Positions 25,662 to 35,369 are shown, counted from the first letter of the stretch. The stretch: DNA of 61,208 nt from Deltaproteobacteria bacterium (GCA_016875195.1 VGRY01000017.1:1-61208); one strand, 5' to 3'. Made by a program: numbers and translations. Notes: generated by a model not told the origin, from the sequence alone.

Positions 25662-27451
25662 TATCCTTTACCTTCAGCTTCCAATTCGAACCGCTGGCTA
25701 TAGGCCTCCTGGATGATCCGGTTGAGGTATTCTTCCGGATCATCAATCGCCTCCTTGGTGATTACAAATTCCCTCCGGCCGACTCTATCCCGGATCAATT
25801 TTATCCCATGTTCATAATCTTTTAACAGGCGGGAGCAAATGACCTGCCCTTTCATATCCTCTTCAAGGGCCATGTCCGTTATCCGATCAATGGCCTCGCT
25901 GTCAAACTGGAGTCGTACTCCATTTCGTTGTTGGAATTCTTTTTCAAACTCCTCGACCTGTCGTTGAACCTCCACCACTTCTTCAAAAACAGTGTTGACA
26001 TCGTAACCTTTATCCACCATCCTCCGGGCAATGAGATTGATCCTGCTCTCTGGAAAGGCGATGCCATAGCGTCTACGAAACTCTCCTTCCCTCCTCAAAA
26101 TCGACTCCTTCAACTCCAACCTCTCCTGTGAAAAAAGCCTTTCGAACCTGGCCACCCTCTCGGGATGCATCGGGTCTTCGAGCAATTGTTCCAGTTCCTG
26201 CTCCGGATGTCTGACCACCTCGCGGGTTACGACTAATTGCTTGATTCCAGTGGAGGGAAGCCGTTTCTCAAATTTAAGGAGCACCTTCTCCACAGCGCTG
26301 ACCAATCCCCTTGCGCCTGTTTTCTCTTCATAAGCCTTCACCGCCAGTTCGTAAAGAGCGGCCTCTTCAAACTGGATGTCGATCCCATACGATTTAAAAT
26401 CCTTCTTCTTTCCTAAGATGATGGGGTTATTTGGATTCTTCAGGATGGCAAAGAGATCCTCTATTTCCAGTCTCTCAAAAACGGCGGTGACCGGAAGCCT
26501 TCCGATGAATTCCGACTCAAACCCGAAGGCAATGAGATCCTCAGCCTTCACCTGTTTGAGATATTCAGCCCTTTCATCTTTTGAGCGGATCTCCGCCCTG
26601 AAACCGATCCCCTCCTGGTTTAGTCGTTTCTTCACCATCTCTTCCAGGCCGTTGAAAGCTCCGCTCATGATGAAGAGGATATGTTTCGTATTGATCGTCC
26701 GCTTCTCCTTCTTTCCGGTTTTCCGGTAATGTTCGATAGCCTCCAGCTGTGAAATCGGATCATGGGGAACTTTAAGGTCCACCTCCGTCTCTTCCATCGG
26801 TTTGAGGAGAGCCCGTTGGACTCCTGTTCTTGAAACATCCGGGCCGATGGTATGGTTGGATGATGCGATCTTGTCGATCTCATCGATATAGATAATTCCA
26901 TACTGAGCCATTTCAATATCGCCATCGGCCTCATAAACGAGATCGCGGACGAGATCCTCCACATCCCCTCCCACATAACCCGTCTCGCTAAACTTTGTGG
27001 CATCTCCTTTGACAAAAGGAACACCGATCTTCTTTGCAATCAACTTGATCAGATAGGTCTTGCCTACGCCAGTGGGCCCAACCATCAGGATATTGTTTTT
27101 AATGTGCCCGACCCCTTCATACCGGGTCTTTCCCTTTCTCTGCTCAGTGAACTGGATCCGGTTGAAGTGGGTGCAGATCTTAGTGGCCAGAATCTCCTTT
27201 GCCTCTTCCTGCCGGATGATGTAATCATTGAGAAAGGCTTCCAGCTCCTCGGGTTTCAGATCGAATTGAATATGGTGTTTCTTCTTCTCACCGGTCTCTT
27301 TCTCTTCTTTCGAGACCTCTTCAGCATGAGGTTTGGGAAAGAGCATGGGAACGACCAGCCGGATCCGGTCTCCATACTTCTTCCCTAAATACTCATTCAG
27401 TTCCTTCTCCAGTTCCTTCTGGTCCGGGATTTTTGAATCGGAATCTTTCAT
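25661..27451 (-). CDS. ClpX-like AAA+ ATPase with C-terminal extension
   Basis: About 596 residues. The N-terminal about 80 residues are charged and lack the ClpX zinc domain. The AAA+ core resembles ClpX: Walker [17 protein letters not shown] (Lys131), [20 protein letters not shown], Walker [13 protein letters not shown], and RPL-like [13 protein letters not shown], followed by [18 protein letters not shown]. About 170 further residues form a second helical domain not found in ClpX. Such proteins occur in deltaproteobacteria next to dnaJ. I chose the ATG at 27451 with AAGGAG upstream. It may unfold proteins for the Lon-like or another protease; no ClpP gene is here. Confidence 0.88.
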   Translation of the reverse strand: MKDSDSKIPDQKELEKELNEYLGKKYGDRIRLVVPMLFPKPHAEEVSKEEKETGEKKKHHIQFDLKPEELEAFLNDYIIRQEEAKEILATKICTHFNRIQFTEQRKGKTRYEGVGHIKNNILMVGPTGVGKTYLIKLIAKKIGVPFVKGDATKFSETGYVGGDVEDLVRDLVYEADGDIEMAQYGIIYIDEIDKIASSNHTIGPDVSRTGVQRALLKPMEETEVDLKVPHDPISQLEAIEHYRKTGKKEKRTINTKHILFIMSGAFNGLEEMVKKRLNQEGIGFRAEIRSKDERAEYLKQVKAEDLIAFGFESEFIGRLPVTAVFERLEIEDLFAILKNPNNPIILGKKKDFKSYGIDIQFEEAALYELAVKAYEEKTGARGLVSAVEKVLLKFEKRLPSTGIKQLVVTREVVRHPEQELEQLLEDPMHPERVARFERLFSQERLELKESILRREGEFRRRYGIAFPESRINLIARRMVDKGYDVNTVFEEVVEVQRQVEEFEKEFQQRNGVRLQFDSEAIDRITDMALEEDMKGQVICSRLLKDYEHGIKLIRDRVGRREFVITKEAIDDPEEYLNRIIQEAYSQRFELEAEGKG

Positions 27452-27529
27452 TGACACCAAACTCCTTTTCTTTTCAGGGGTTAATAAATATAATATAACC
27501 CTTACCCCCCATTTGCAACCCCCTCCATC

Positions 27530-27640
27530 AGGAGAGAAGGGCCCAAGGGGTCGAGGGTTCAAGGATTCGTATATGCTTGATCACTTTTCTCGACTTTTTG
27601 CTGGAACCCTTGACCCCTTGAATCCTTGAACCCTAATAGG
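27530..27640. repeat. inverted repeat upstream of the ClpX-like gene
   Basis: Left arm AGGGGTCGAGGGTTCAAGGA at 27547 pairs with right arm CTTGACCCCTTGAATCCTTG near 27607. It lies between the ClpX-like gene start and the end of the DHS-like gene, where the ClpX-like promoter should be. Confidence 0.6.
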
Positions 27641-27686
27641 AAAAAGAGGTTTAGAAGATGAAGGGTTTGATCAATACAAAAGAAGG

Positions 27687-28736
27687 TTATGAAAACTTGA
27701 TGGTTTTCAGTCGGTCCCCTTCCCATATAAACTGCCGTCTCTTTCTTTTTCGGCAGACCTTTCCTTCTTGAAACATGGCCCCGACCAGCAGGGGAAGGGC
27801 AACAGTGGCATCCATATAGACAGCCGCATAGGTTGATTCTTTCTCAATCTTTCCCCAGGACTTTGCTTCCTCAAAGGTGCACCCTGAGAGGCCGCCCCAT
27901 TTCGGGTCATCCGTGGTCACCTGAAAGGCAAACCGGTGACCGCTCTTTCTCAGGAAGAGGAGTTCGCTCACTGGCCCCAATTGCTGAATATAATTTTTCG
28001 GGACCCCCCCTCCGATATAGATCGCTCCGGTCGTTTTAGCCATTTTTTTGAGCTGTGCAATCTCAAAATTATCTCGAATCTGGTCGATAATCAGTCCGTC
28101 AGAGGGATCTTTTTTTTGGGCATGGAGAAAGGTCAAACCGATCCCAATCGAACTGTCGCTTAGGGCGGGGACAAAGACTGGAACGCCGCACCGGGTGGCT
28201 GTCTTGAGGATCGATCCATCATCTCGTATGTGCTTGCCGAGAACCTCCAGGTATCGCCTTGAAGATACGGCCTTCTCTCCCAACTCCTCAGGAACCTCGG
28301 AAAGAAGTTTGATGACCTGGTTAATCTCGTGATCATCCATCAGGGCATCATAGACCCGCACAATCCGGTGCTTCCTCAGTGCATCATCGTCCCCTTCCAC
28401 GGACCCGATATAATGTCGATATCCGAAACCCTCAAAGAGGTCGTGGAACATGTTGGCGCCCGTGGAGACGAGGACATCGACCAATTTCATCTCGATCATA
28501 TCATGGATCACCCTCCGCATCCCGCCCGGAATCATGGCACCGGATAACCCCATAAAAATGATGCAGGATGGATCGGAAAGCATCTTTCTAAACACCTCAA
28601 AACATTTAAAGAGGTTCCGGCTCTGAAAAGAGGTGCGCTGGAAGGCCTGGACCAGATCATAAAGACTCTGGGTTTTTCTCAAATCGATCGATTGAACAGG
28701 CTGATGGAGGAGTGTCGATTTCCTTTTTTTTCTCAT
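27687..28736 (-). CDS. deoxyhypusine-synthase-like protein lacking the active-site lysine
   Basis: About 349 residues of the deoxyhypusine synthase fold: IFMGLSGAMIPGGMRRVIHD, VSTGANMFHDLFEGFG, VPALSDSSIGIGLTF, GGGVPKNYIQQL and FEEAKSWGKI, then YAAVYMDATVALPLLVG. In eukaryotic DHS the matching stretch carries the imine-forming lysine (PVKVYADASLVFPLLV, human Lys329); here the position is Ala305. Bacteria have no eIF5A, so the substrate is something else. Related bacterial proteins act in polyamine chemistry, but the missing lysine argues against the standard mechanism. I chose the ATG at 28736; the open frame continues to 28997 only by chance. Confidence 0.85.
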   Translation of the reverse strand: MRKKRKSTLLHQPVQSIDLRKTQSLYDLVQAFQRTSFQSRNLFKCFEVFRKMLSDPSCIIFMGLSGAMIPGGMRRVIHDMIEMKLVDVLVSTGANMFHDLFEGFGYRHYIGSVEGDDDALRKHRIVRVYDALMDDHEINQVIKLLSEVPEELGEKAVSSRRYLEVLGKHIRDDGSILKTATRCGVPVFVPALSDSSIGIGLTFLHAQKKDPSDGLIIDQIRDNFEIAQLKKMAKTTGAIYIGGGVPKNYIQQLGPVSELLFLRKSGHRFAFQVTTDDPKWGGLSGCTFEEAKSWGKIEKESTYAAVYMDATVALPLLVGAMFQEGKVCRKRKRRQFIWEGDRLKTIKFS

Positions 28737-28858
28737 CGGCAAAATGACCTTAGGGAACGCTGAATCGTTGCGGAAATTAACAAATTGAAAAAGATAAGTC
28801 AAGAAATAAGTGTGAAATAAGTGTGGTTTTATGGGATTCCCTAAATTTGCCAAATTTC

Positions 28859-28887
28859 TTGACAATCGAAATGAAATGAGATAATTA
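28859..28887 (+). promoter_or_regulatory. possible promoter of the inositol-3-phosphate synthase gene
   Basis: TTGACA at 28859-28864 and TAATTA 17 bases later. The -10 match is weak, but the placement before a leader of about 45 bases is right. Confidence 0.4.
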
Positions 28888-28935
28888 TTTGAAGTTGTAA
28901 ATAGGATACGATTTTTTCGGAAAGGCTGAACGTTT

Positions 28936-30048
28936 ATGAAAAAAAGTTCGATCCGAATTGCCATCGTAGGTGTCGGAAACTGTGCCAGCGCTCTCATCCA
29001 GGGGATTGAATTCTACAGGGATCACAGTAGGAAAAATCCGAAATTTGACCCCCTGGGGTTGATGCATGTGGATCTTGGAGGCTATCGGCCCTGGGATATC
29101 GAGGTGGGAGCAGCTTTTGATATTGACCGTAGAAAAGTTGGCAAACCTCTCCGCGAGGCCATTTTTGCCAGGCCTAATTGCACTCAGACGATCTACTCCC
29201 AATTCAACAATTCAGGCGTCGTCGTCTCTATGGGGGAACCACTCGATGGCGTTTCTGAACATATGAAAGATTACCCAGAAGACCGCATCTTCACGGTGGC
29301 CAATGAGAAACCCTGTAATGTGGAAAAGGTTCTCAAGGAATCAGGTGTGGAAATTCTTCTCAACTATCTTCCTGTGGGATCGGATCAGGCAACCCAATTC
29401 TATGCAGAAGCCTGTCTGAACACCGGGGTCAGCTTGGTTAACTGTATGCCCAGTTTCATCGTCTCCGATTCCAAATGGGCAAAACGGTTTGAGGAGAAAG
29501 GTATTCCGGCTGTAGGGGATGATGTGAAGTCCCAGATGGGCGCTACCATCATTCATCGGGCTCTGGCCAAACTGTTTGAGGACCGTGGAGTGAAACTGGA
29601 CCGGACCTATCAGATTAATACAGGCGGAAATACAGACTTCCTCAACATGCTCAACCGGAGCCGTTTGAAGAACAAACGGATCTCTAAAACTGAAGCCATT
29701 CAGTCACAACTCGGTGTCCCTCTTGAGCCAGAGAATATTCACATCGGCCCATCCGATTATGTCCCCTGGCAGAATGACAACAAGGTCTGCTTCCTCCGGA
29801 TGGAAGGAAGGGGATTTGGAGAGATTCCTTTGCATCTCGAAATGAGACTCTCCGTGGAAGATTCTCCCAACAGCGGTGGGATCACCATCGATGCCATCCG
29901 GTGCTGCAAGATCGCCCGCAACCGAGGAATCAGTGGCCCTCTCCTCTCCATCTCCGCCTATGCGATGAAACACCCCCCGATCCAAATTCCAGATAATGAC
30001 GCCAAACGGATGGTGGAGGAATTCATTGAGGGAAAGAGGGAAAGGTAA
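28936..30048 (+). CDS. inositol-3-phosphate synthase
   Basis: A 370-residue NAD-dependent enzyme turning glucose-6-phosphate into inositol-3-phosphate. NAD site: IRIAIVGVGNCASALIQGIE. Further family blocks are VGAAFDIDRRKVGKPL, LLNYLPVGSDQATQFYAEAC, NCMPSFIVSD, GDDVKSQMGATIIHRAL, NTGGNTDFLNML and GPSDYVPWQNDNKVCFLRMEGRGFG. Length and motifs match the actinobacterial/archaeal-type short form. The product would feed inositol phospholipids or inositol-based solutes. It is divergent from the DHS-like gene, with about 200 bases between them. Confidence 0.95.
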   Translation: MKKSSIRIAIVGVGNCASALIQGIEFYRDHSRKNPKFDPLGLMHVDLGGYRPWDIEVGAAFDIDRRKVGKPLREAIFARPNCTQTIYSQFNNSGVVVSMGEPLDGVSEHMKDYPEDRIFTVANEKPCNVEKVLKESGVEILLNYLPVGSDQATQFYAEACLNTGVSLVNCMPSFIVSDSKWAKRFEEKGIPAVGDDVKSQMGATIIHRALAKLFEDRGVKLDRTYQINTGGNTDFLNMLNRSRLKNKRISKTEAIQSQLGVPLEPENIHIGPSDYVPWQNDNKVCFLRMEGRGFGEIPLHLEMRLSVEDSPNSGGITIDAIRCCKIARNRGISGPLLSISAYAMKHPPIQIPDNDAKRMVEEFIEGKRER

Positions 30049-30095
30049 TTCAAAGTTCGGAGTTCGGAGTCCAGAGTTCGGAGGTTAAAAAAAAT
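30046..30095. repeat. short tandem repeat at a convergent gene junction
   Basis: Repeated AGTTCGGAGTTCGGAGTCC-like words (unit about 8 bases) between the ends of the inositol synthase gene and the aminopeptidase gene. Confidence 0.6.
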
Positions 30096-30104
30096 TCGGA
30101 AAGC

Positions 30105-31277
30105 TTATTCCTTAAAAGAAGTTAATCCGCTTTTATCTCCTGAAGATTTAATTTCCTTGAAAAATTCTACCACCTTTTTTAAATCCCGGCCCAGTTTTTC
30201 ATAAAGGGCTTCAAATCGATCGGGGCGGTAAAGATATCTCCGGTGGGCCATGAGAACCGCATTGTTCAGTTTTGTCTTTTCAAATCCCTTATGGCAATCT
30301 GTTTTGAACTGCCCCTGCATCTTTGCGAATTTATTCTGAATCGACTCGAAGATTTCCTCTCGTCCTTTCAATTTCTCCTCTCTCGAGATGGGTTGGGAAT
30401 AGAATTTCGATAACCCGTTGTAAGCCTCTTCGATCCAATTCGCAAAGAGCAGGTCATCCTTCTGATAATCGATCGCCAGGGCCACCTCTTTTGAACCAGC
30501 CCCATACTTCTCAGACAGGAAATCGATGGCCCCCTGATTCCCGATGAAGGTCGCCAGTTGTTCATTCAGATCGGTCTCGTTCTTAAAATAGATGGTGGTA
30601 TGAGCCATCTCATGGAGAGTGATGTTAGCCAGTGAAGGCCTGTCCCACTTCAGCATCGTCGAAAAGATGGGGTCTTTCAACCATCCGAGTGTACTGTAAG
30701 CGGCAGCTTGCTGGAGGTAGGTGTCAAACCCTTTGCCCTCCAGAATCCTCTTCTCCTTCTGGACCCCTTCTAAGGTAAAAAAACTTTTATACGTCACTTT
30801 CCCAACGATAGGAAAATCCCAGTGATAGAGTTCGAGACGGTCCTTTTCGCTGCCTGTGATGACATGAAGGACAGGCCGATTGACCTCAAAATATTTTGTG
30901 TAGCTCCCTGTCCTTTTTAATCCCAATTTCTCCTCTCCATAGCGTTTAACCTCCTGCATGAAGCGGATCTTCTCTTTTGCTTCGTCACCAACAGTTTCAT
31001 CAATGAGAACTTCCTGCACAGGAACACTCTGGAAGGTAATAAAGGACTGGTGCCATCCCAATTTGGAAAAATAGAGGAGATTTCCGCAGCCGGTCAGAGA
31101 GAGGAGAAGGAAGAGAATGGGTAGGGCAAGAAAAAATGACTTGGATCTATAGGTTAAGGCAATGAAGCCAATTTTGTTAAAAGGTAAAAGGTTAAGTGAA
31201 GCTTTTTTATGACCAATGACATAACCCAATTTAAAAAACCGGCTTCTTAGCCCTTGCCTTTGCCTAAAACCAAACAT
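30105..31277 (-). CDS. lipoprotein aminopeptidase family protein (HExxH)
   Basis: Putative zinc peptidase. The metal site is ITLHEMAHTTIYF (HExxH) with a downstream Glu in ETDLNEQLATFIG, as in the PF10023-type aminopeptidase family. A hydrophobic signal segment, FFLALPILFLLLSLTGCGN, with lipobox LTGC, shows export and lipid anchoring. The start is doubtful. The ATG at 31277 puts about 45 residues ahead of the signal sequence, and no ATG, GTG or TTG lies closer than a TTG at residue 17. The extra N-terminus may derive from repeat DNA. It begins 7 bases after the TRAP permease stop. Confidence 0.78.
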   Translation of the reverse strand: MFGFRQRQGLRSRFFKLGYVIGHKKASLNLLPFNKIGFIALTYRSKSFFLALPILFLLLSLTGCGNLLYFSKLGWHQSFITFQSVPVQEVLIDETVGDEAKEKIRFMQEVKRYGEEKLGLKRTGSYTKYFEVNRPVLHVITGSEKDRLELYHWDFPIVGKVTYKSFFTLEGVQKEKRILEGKGFDTYLQQAAAYSTLGWLKDPIFSTMLKWDRPSLANITLHEMAHTTIYFKNETDLNEQLATFIGNQGAIDFLSEKYGAGSKEVALAIDYQKDDLLFANWIEEAYNGLSKFYSQPISREEKLKGREEIFESIQNKFAKMQGQFKTDCHKGFEKTKLNNAVLMAHRRYLYRPDRFEALYEKLGRDLKKVVEFFKEIKSSGDKSGLTSFKE

Positions 31278-31284
31278 TGCAACA

Positions 31285-33228
31285 CTATTCTTTTCTTAAT
31301 TTCTGCAGGACAATGACCAGGATCATCAAACCCAAACCAATGGCATCGTAAAGGGGAATTGAATAGACCAGTAATAATCCTGCGGCAATGAGCATCATCC
31401 GCTCATAAAGGGTCGTCTTCTTAAAAAACCAGTTTTCCACTCCGCCTGCCAGGGCAGCGATCCCCAAAAAAGCAGTGGTCGTTGTCCAGATCATATCGGT
31501 CAGCGTCCCCTTCAATAAAATACCCACTCCCCTGGGGTCGAGCGTGAACATGAAGGGCACGATGAATGCTGGGAGGGTATATTTCCATGCGTACATGGTG
31601 GTCTTGTAGGGATTTCCCTTGGTTAAGGCAGCCGCTGCAAAACAGGAGAGGGCTGTGGGAGGAGAGACCTCTGAAAGGATGGCATAGTAAAAGACGAACA
31701 TGTGCGCGGCAAAGTCCGGAACTCCCAACTGGATCAGTGCCGGAGCGGCGATCACTGCGGCGATGATATAGGAAGCAGTGACTGGGACAGCCAATCCGAT
31801 CACCCAGACGATCAGGGCAGTATAGATGGCTGTCAGAAAGAGACTTCCTCCTGCATATTGGATAATGATCGAACTGAACTTTAATCCCAGGCCGGTAAGG
31901 GTGACCACTCCGACAATGATTCCCGCGGCAGCGCAGGTTGAGCCAACGCTTAACACGCCGATCGAACCGCTCCTCAATGCCTTGATCAGCTTTCGTGGGG
32001 TAAGGGCCGTCTCTTTCCGGATGAAGCTGACTGCAAAAGCCACTACCGTTGCCCAGAAGACAGCCATGATGGGCGTGAAACCAACGACCATTATCGCTAC
32101 AATGGCGATCAGGGATATAAAGTGAAATCCGTAAAGGTAGGTGAGCTGCCAAAGGTTATAGGTCTTATCCACTGAAATATCTTTTACGCCGAACTTCTTC
32201 GCATCGATCTCGACCATCAGAAAGATGGACCAGTAGTAGAGGCAGGTGGGAATACAAGCCATAATGATCACATCGAGATAGGAGATCTTCAAAAACTCGG
32301 CAATGAGGAAGGCGGCCGCCCCGAGCACCGGCGGTGAGAGGATGGCTCCGATTCCGCCCGCAGAGAGGAGTCCACCGGCGGCATCCTTGCTATAACCTGC
32401 CTTGGCGAGCATGGGATAGGCTACAGAACCCAACGTGACCGTAGTCGCGACACCGCTGCCGGAAGGACCTCCAAGAAGAAAAGAGGCGAGGGTAACGGTC
32501 CGGCCTGCACCAGTCGGTTTTCCTCCCATGGCCGCAAAGGAGAAGTCAATAAAAAACTTTCCTGCTCCAGAAAACTCAAGAAAAGCGCCGTAAATGGTGA
32601 AGAGGATGATGAACGTGGAGGAGACATCAATCGGAACGCCGAAGATCCCCTCAAGAGTCATATACATGTGGCCTACCAAGCGATCGATGTCATATCCTCG
32701 ATGAGTCCAGGGTTTTGGAAGCTCCGGTCCAATAAAGGCATAGATAATAAAGGCAATCACGACAGCGGGCATAATCCAGCCTGTTGTCCGCCGGGTCGCC
32801 TCTAACACCAGGAGGATGAGGATCATTCCGAAGACAATATCCCAGGAATTCGGAACGACCGAACGGTAGATGAAGTCTTCAAAATCAACAAACATGTAGA
32901 CAATGACAGCGATGCTCAGCAAGGCGAGGATGTAATCATACCAGATGATCCGGTGCTTGAATCGCTTGAAGGAGGGGAAAACCAGGAAGGAGAGGAAGAG
33001 TACGAACATCACGTGAATACCCCTTAAAACCTGTGTCATGATAATGCCGACAGCCGCATAGAGATGGATGAGCGACATGATCACAGCGATCGCTGTGATG
33101 AAAACATCCATCTTTCCTGTGAGCCTGCGGGAAGGGCCTTCTTCCTCTTCAATATATTTCTCAGCTTCCTTAAGGGCTTCTTCTGTAATCACGACTTCTT
33201 CATCTGGCCTTCTCTTCTCTTCTTCCAT
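31285..33228 (-). CDS. TRAP transporter fused permease (DctQ-DctM, 4TM/12TM)
   Basis: A 647-residue integral membrane protein with about 16 hydrophobic segments. It is the fused small and large permease subunits typical of TAXI-type TRAP systems, which use an ion gradient to import organic acids. Markers are GRTVTLASFLLGGPSGSGVA, GGLLSAGGIGAILSPPVLGA, AVPVTASYIIAAVIAAPALI and LSEVSPPTALSCFAAAALTKG. The charged N-terminus (residues 1-40) is cytoplasmic. Its binding protein and the DUF1850 protein are encoded on the same strand at 34890-36332, but a LarA-like gene on the other strand lies between. Confidence 0.94.
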   Translation of the reverse strand: MEEEKRRPDEEVVITEEALKEAEKYIEEEEGPSRRLTGKMDVFITAIAVIMSLIHLYAAVGIIMTQVLRGIHVMFVLFLSFLVFPSFKRFKHRIIWYDYILALLSIAVIVYMFVDFEDFIYRSVVPNSWDIVFGMILILLVLEATRRTTGWIMPAVVIAFIIYAFIGPELPKPWTHRGYDIDRLVGHMYMTLEGIFGVPIDVSSTFIILFTIYGAFLEFSGAGKFFIDFSFAAMGGKPTGAGRTVTLASFLLGGPSGSGVATTVTLGSVAYPMLAKAGYSKDAAGGLLSAGGIGAILSPPVLGAAAFLIAEFLKISYLDVIIMACIPTCLYYWSIFLMVEIDAKKFGVKDISVDKTYNLWQLTYLYGFHFISLIAIVAIMVVGFTPIMAVFWATVVAFAVSFIRKETALTPRKLIKALRSGSIGVLSVGSTCAAAGIIVGVVTLTGLGLKFSSIIIQYAGGSLFLTAIYTALIVWVIGLAVPVTASYIIAAVIAAPALIQLGVPDFAAHMFVFYYAILSEVSPPTALSCFAAAALTKGNPYKTTMYAWKYTLPAFIVPFMFTLDPRGVGILLKGTLTDMIWTTTTAFLGIAALAGGVENWFFKKTTLYERMMLIAAGLLLVYSIPLYDAIGLGLMILVIVLQKLRKE

Positions 33229-33240
33229 AGCACACCTCTT

Positions 33241-33473
33241 CGGTCCTGATGTTTAGCATGAAATATTTCAATAGGATAATCCTTTAGGGTTTCCTAAAGC
33301 CGGCCAATGGCAAGGCAAAGCTTAAGCCTTGCCCAACGGAATAAATCAAAGCCTGTATCAGATTATACCCAAACCCTATTATGAGACCCCCTTACCTTAA
33401 ATTAAATCTGATTTTATTGTCAATGAAATTTTCGCGGGTTGACAAAAACCATCATAAATCATAGTAATATCTC
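33241..33473. other. divergent intergenic region with a hairpin
   Basis: Contains the palindrome CAAGGCAAAGCTTAAGCCTTG (one base trimmed: AAGGCAAAGCTTAAGCCTTG) near 33312, similar to one hairpin of the element at 39578. It also holds start signals for the TRAP permease (minus) and the LarA-like gene (plus). Confidence 0.5.
33439..33467 (+). promoter_or_regulatory. possible promoter of the LarA-like gene
   Basis: TTGACA at 33439-33444 and TAGTAA 17 bases later. The predicted start of transcription coincides with the ATG at 33474, so the message may be leaderless. Confidence 0.4.
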
Positions 33474-34763
33474 ATGACTTTTCCAAGGATGTATCGAATC
33501 CGCCAGACCTTTGACCAAACGTCTGTCAAAGACATTGCTGAAGTGGTCAGGGATGAATTAACAAAACTTTCTCTCCAAAAAATCATTAAGTCAGCTGACC
33601 GGATTGCTATCACGGCTGGCAGCCGGGGCGTCTGCAATATCGCCCTGATTCTGAAAGGCATCGTAGATTATTTAAAGACACTCGGGGCCAGGCCTTTCCT
33701 CTTTCCTGCCATGGGCAGCCACGGTGGCGCCACGGCCGAAGGCCAGCTCTCCCTTCTCAAACACTATCAGGTGACAGAAGAGTTTATCGGAGCCTCCATC
33801 CTCTCCTCCATGGATGTCGTTGAGATCGGAACAACTGAACAGGGTTTGCCCATCTTTATCGACCAGTATGCCTTTCAGGCTGACCACATCGTAGTCGTCA
33901 ACCGGATCAAACCCCATACCAAGTTTAAAGGCCCTGTTGAAAGTGGATTGATGAAGATGATGGCCATTGGCATGGGTAAACAGAAGGGAGCAGACCTCTA
34001 TCATAAAGCAGCCATTGAACATCCATTTTCAGAGATCATCCTTGATGGAGCCCGAGTGGTTTTGAAAAACGCCTCTATAATTTTCGGACTGGGAATTGTG
34101 GAGAATGGTTACGATCGGACAGCAAAAATCGTTGGGTTAAAACCCGGCGAGATCGAACAAAAAGAGAAAGACCTATTGTCTCTCGCAAAACAGATGATGC
34201 CGAAACTTCCTTTTAATGAAATCGATCTGCTGATCGTTGATGAAATGGGAAAAGATATCAGCGGGGTCGGAATCGACCCAAATGTCACTGGCCGGAACCG
34301 CGACATCACAGGAACCTTTCCTCACCCCACGCATGTCAGAAGACTCTTTGTGCGAGATCTGACACCTTCGTCAAACGGTAATGCTATCGGGATTGGCCTG
34401 GCCGATCTCGCGACAAAAAGGCTTGTTGAAAAGATCAATTATCCGGCAACGTATATGAACTGCATCACAGCCATCAGCCTTGAAAAGGCTTCGATCCCGA
34501 TGTACTTCGAAACTGATCAGGAGGCCATCCGGGTGGGTTTGGGATCAACAGGCCTGACCCCGCCGGAGAAAAGCAGGGTTGTGCGGATTAAGAATACCCT
34601 TCAACTGGATGAAGTGGAAGTTTCCGAAATTTATAGAGAGGAGATTGAGAAGAAATCCGATCTTGAAATTCTGGAAGGGCCCTACCCCATGGTATTTGAT
34701 TCTTCAGGCAATCTTCCAAATCAACTCATTCATCAGACAAGAAAAAAAGATCCCTTCGATTAA
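33474..34763 (+). CDS. LarA-like (DUF2088) nickel-pincer racemase family protein
   Basis: A 429-residue member of the lactate racemase family. N-terminal DUF2088 features are RIAITAGSRGVCNIALILKG and FLFPAMGSHGGATAEGQ. The centre, VVVNRIKPHTKFKGPVESGL followed by MKMMAIGMGKQKGA, carries the His and Lys residues expected around the nickel-pincer cofactor. LarA homologues racemise or epimerise various 2-hydroxyacids. It sits between the two halves of a TRAP transporter, so the transported acid could be its substrate (inference). An ATG at 33489 is an alternative start. The larBCE cofactor genes are not in the window. Confidence 0.82.
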   Translation: MTFPRMYRIRQTFDQTSVKDIAEVVRDELTKLSLQKIIKSADRIAITAGSRGVCNIALILKGIVDYLKTLGARPFLFPAMGSHGGATAEGQLSLLKHYQVTEEFIGASILSSMDVVEIGTTEQGLPIFIDQYAFQADHIVVVNRIKPHTKFKGPVESGLMKMMAIGMGKQKGADLYHKAAIEHPFSEIILDGARVVLKNASIIFGLGIVENGYDRTAKIVGLKPGEIEQKEKDLLSLAKQMMPKLPFNEIDLLIVDEMGKDISGVGIDPNVTGRNRDITGTFPHPTHVRRLFVRDLTPSSNGNAIGIGLADLATKRLVEKINYPATYMNCITAISLEKASIPMYFETDQEAIRVGLGSTGLTPPEKSRVVRIKNTLQLDEVEVSEIYREEIEKKSDLEILEGPYPMVFDSSGNLPNQLIHQTRKKDPFD

Positions 34764-34769
34764 ATAATG

Positions 34770-34880
34770 ATAACTCCCCGGTCCCACTCTATAATAACCC
34801 CACCCAGCCTCCCATTAACTCCCCCTCACCCCCTCTTAACTTAAGAGGGGAAGATGAATGGGGGCGTTAGATTGAGGGAT
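34770..34880. repeat. B-type palindrome at a convergent junction
   Basis: Core stem CCCCTCTTAA / TTAAGAGGGG at 34830-34850, with outer TAACTCCCC and GGGGGCGTTA arms. It lies between the ends of the LarA-like and DUF1850 genes and could end both transcripts. Confidence 0.7.
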
Positions 34881-34889
34881 GAAAGGGGG

Positions 34890-35369
34890 TTAAGTTTTAA
34901 AATGCCTTAAAAAATAATATCCCAGGGGCACAGAAACCGCTCTCAATCGAATTCGATCCCCTCTCTCTCCGACCTCGCTTAAATAAATTTTTTTCTCTCT
35001 TACGATCAGCGCCTGTCCGTCTCCAGTCCCCCATTTAAAAAAGATGGCACCCAACTTTTGAGTGACAGGATGGAATTCTTTGTTATCCTCGAATCCATAA
35101 TATTCCATCACAGCAAAGCTCTTTGTCCTGACCCCTTCAAGGAGCAAGAGACCTTTCCCAACCCGGAATTCCTCAAGGACAGGCTCACGATAAATCGAAT
35201 GGATATAGTAAATGGAAAAAGGTTCTGAGGGCTCCACTCTGATATGGAGCGTTCTCCCCCTGTCCATATTCTCCAGTTGGAGGAAGGTGACTTTATTAAA
35301 AAATAAAACCCCTCCTGCCACGATCAGAAATCCAATCAGCGCAAGGAGGGGCCAGTTTTTCCTCATCAA
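34890..35369 (-). CDS. DUF1850 protein of the TAXI-TRAP system
   Basis: A 159-residue protein with an N-terminal membrane anchor (WPLLALIGFLIVAGGVLFF) and a soluble beta-rich part (FSIYYIHSIYREPVLEEF, LLLLEGVRTKSFAVMEYYGF). DUF1850 proteins almost always accompany TAXI binding proteins and fused TRAP permeases; their exact role is not known. The start follows the TAXI stop directly (35370), so the two are co-transcribed. Confidence 0.85.
   Translation of the reverse strand: MMRKNWPLLALIGFLIVAGGVLFFNKVTFLQLENMDRGRTLHIRVEPSEPFSIYYIHSIYREPVLEEFRVGKGLLLLEGVRTKSFAVMEYYGFEDNKEFHPVTQKLGAIFFKWGTGDGQALIVREKKIYLSEVGERGDRIRLRAVSVPLGYYFLRHFKT

Noticed and set aside
28737..28997. 87 extra N-terminal residues for the DHS-like protein
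   Set aside because: The stretch overlaps the inositol synthase start on the other strand and shows no family similarity.
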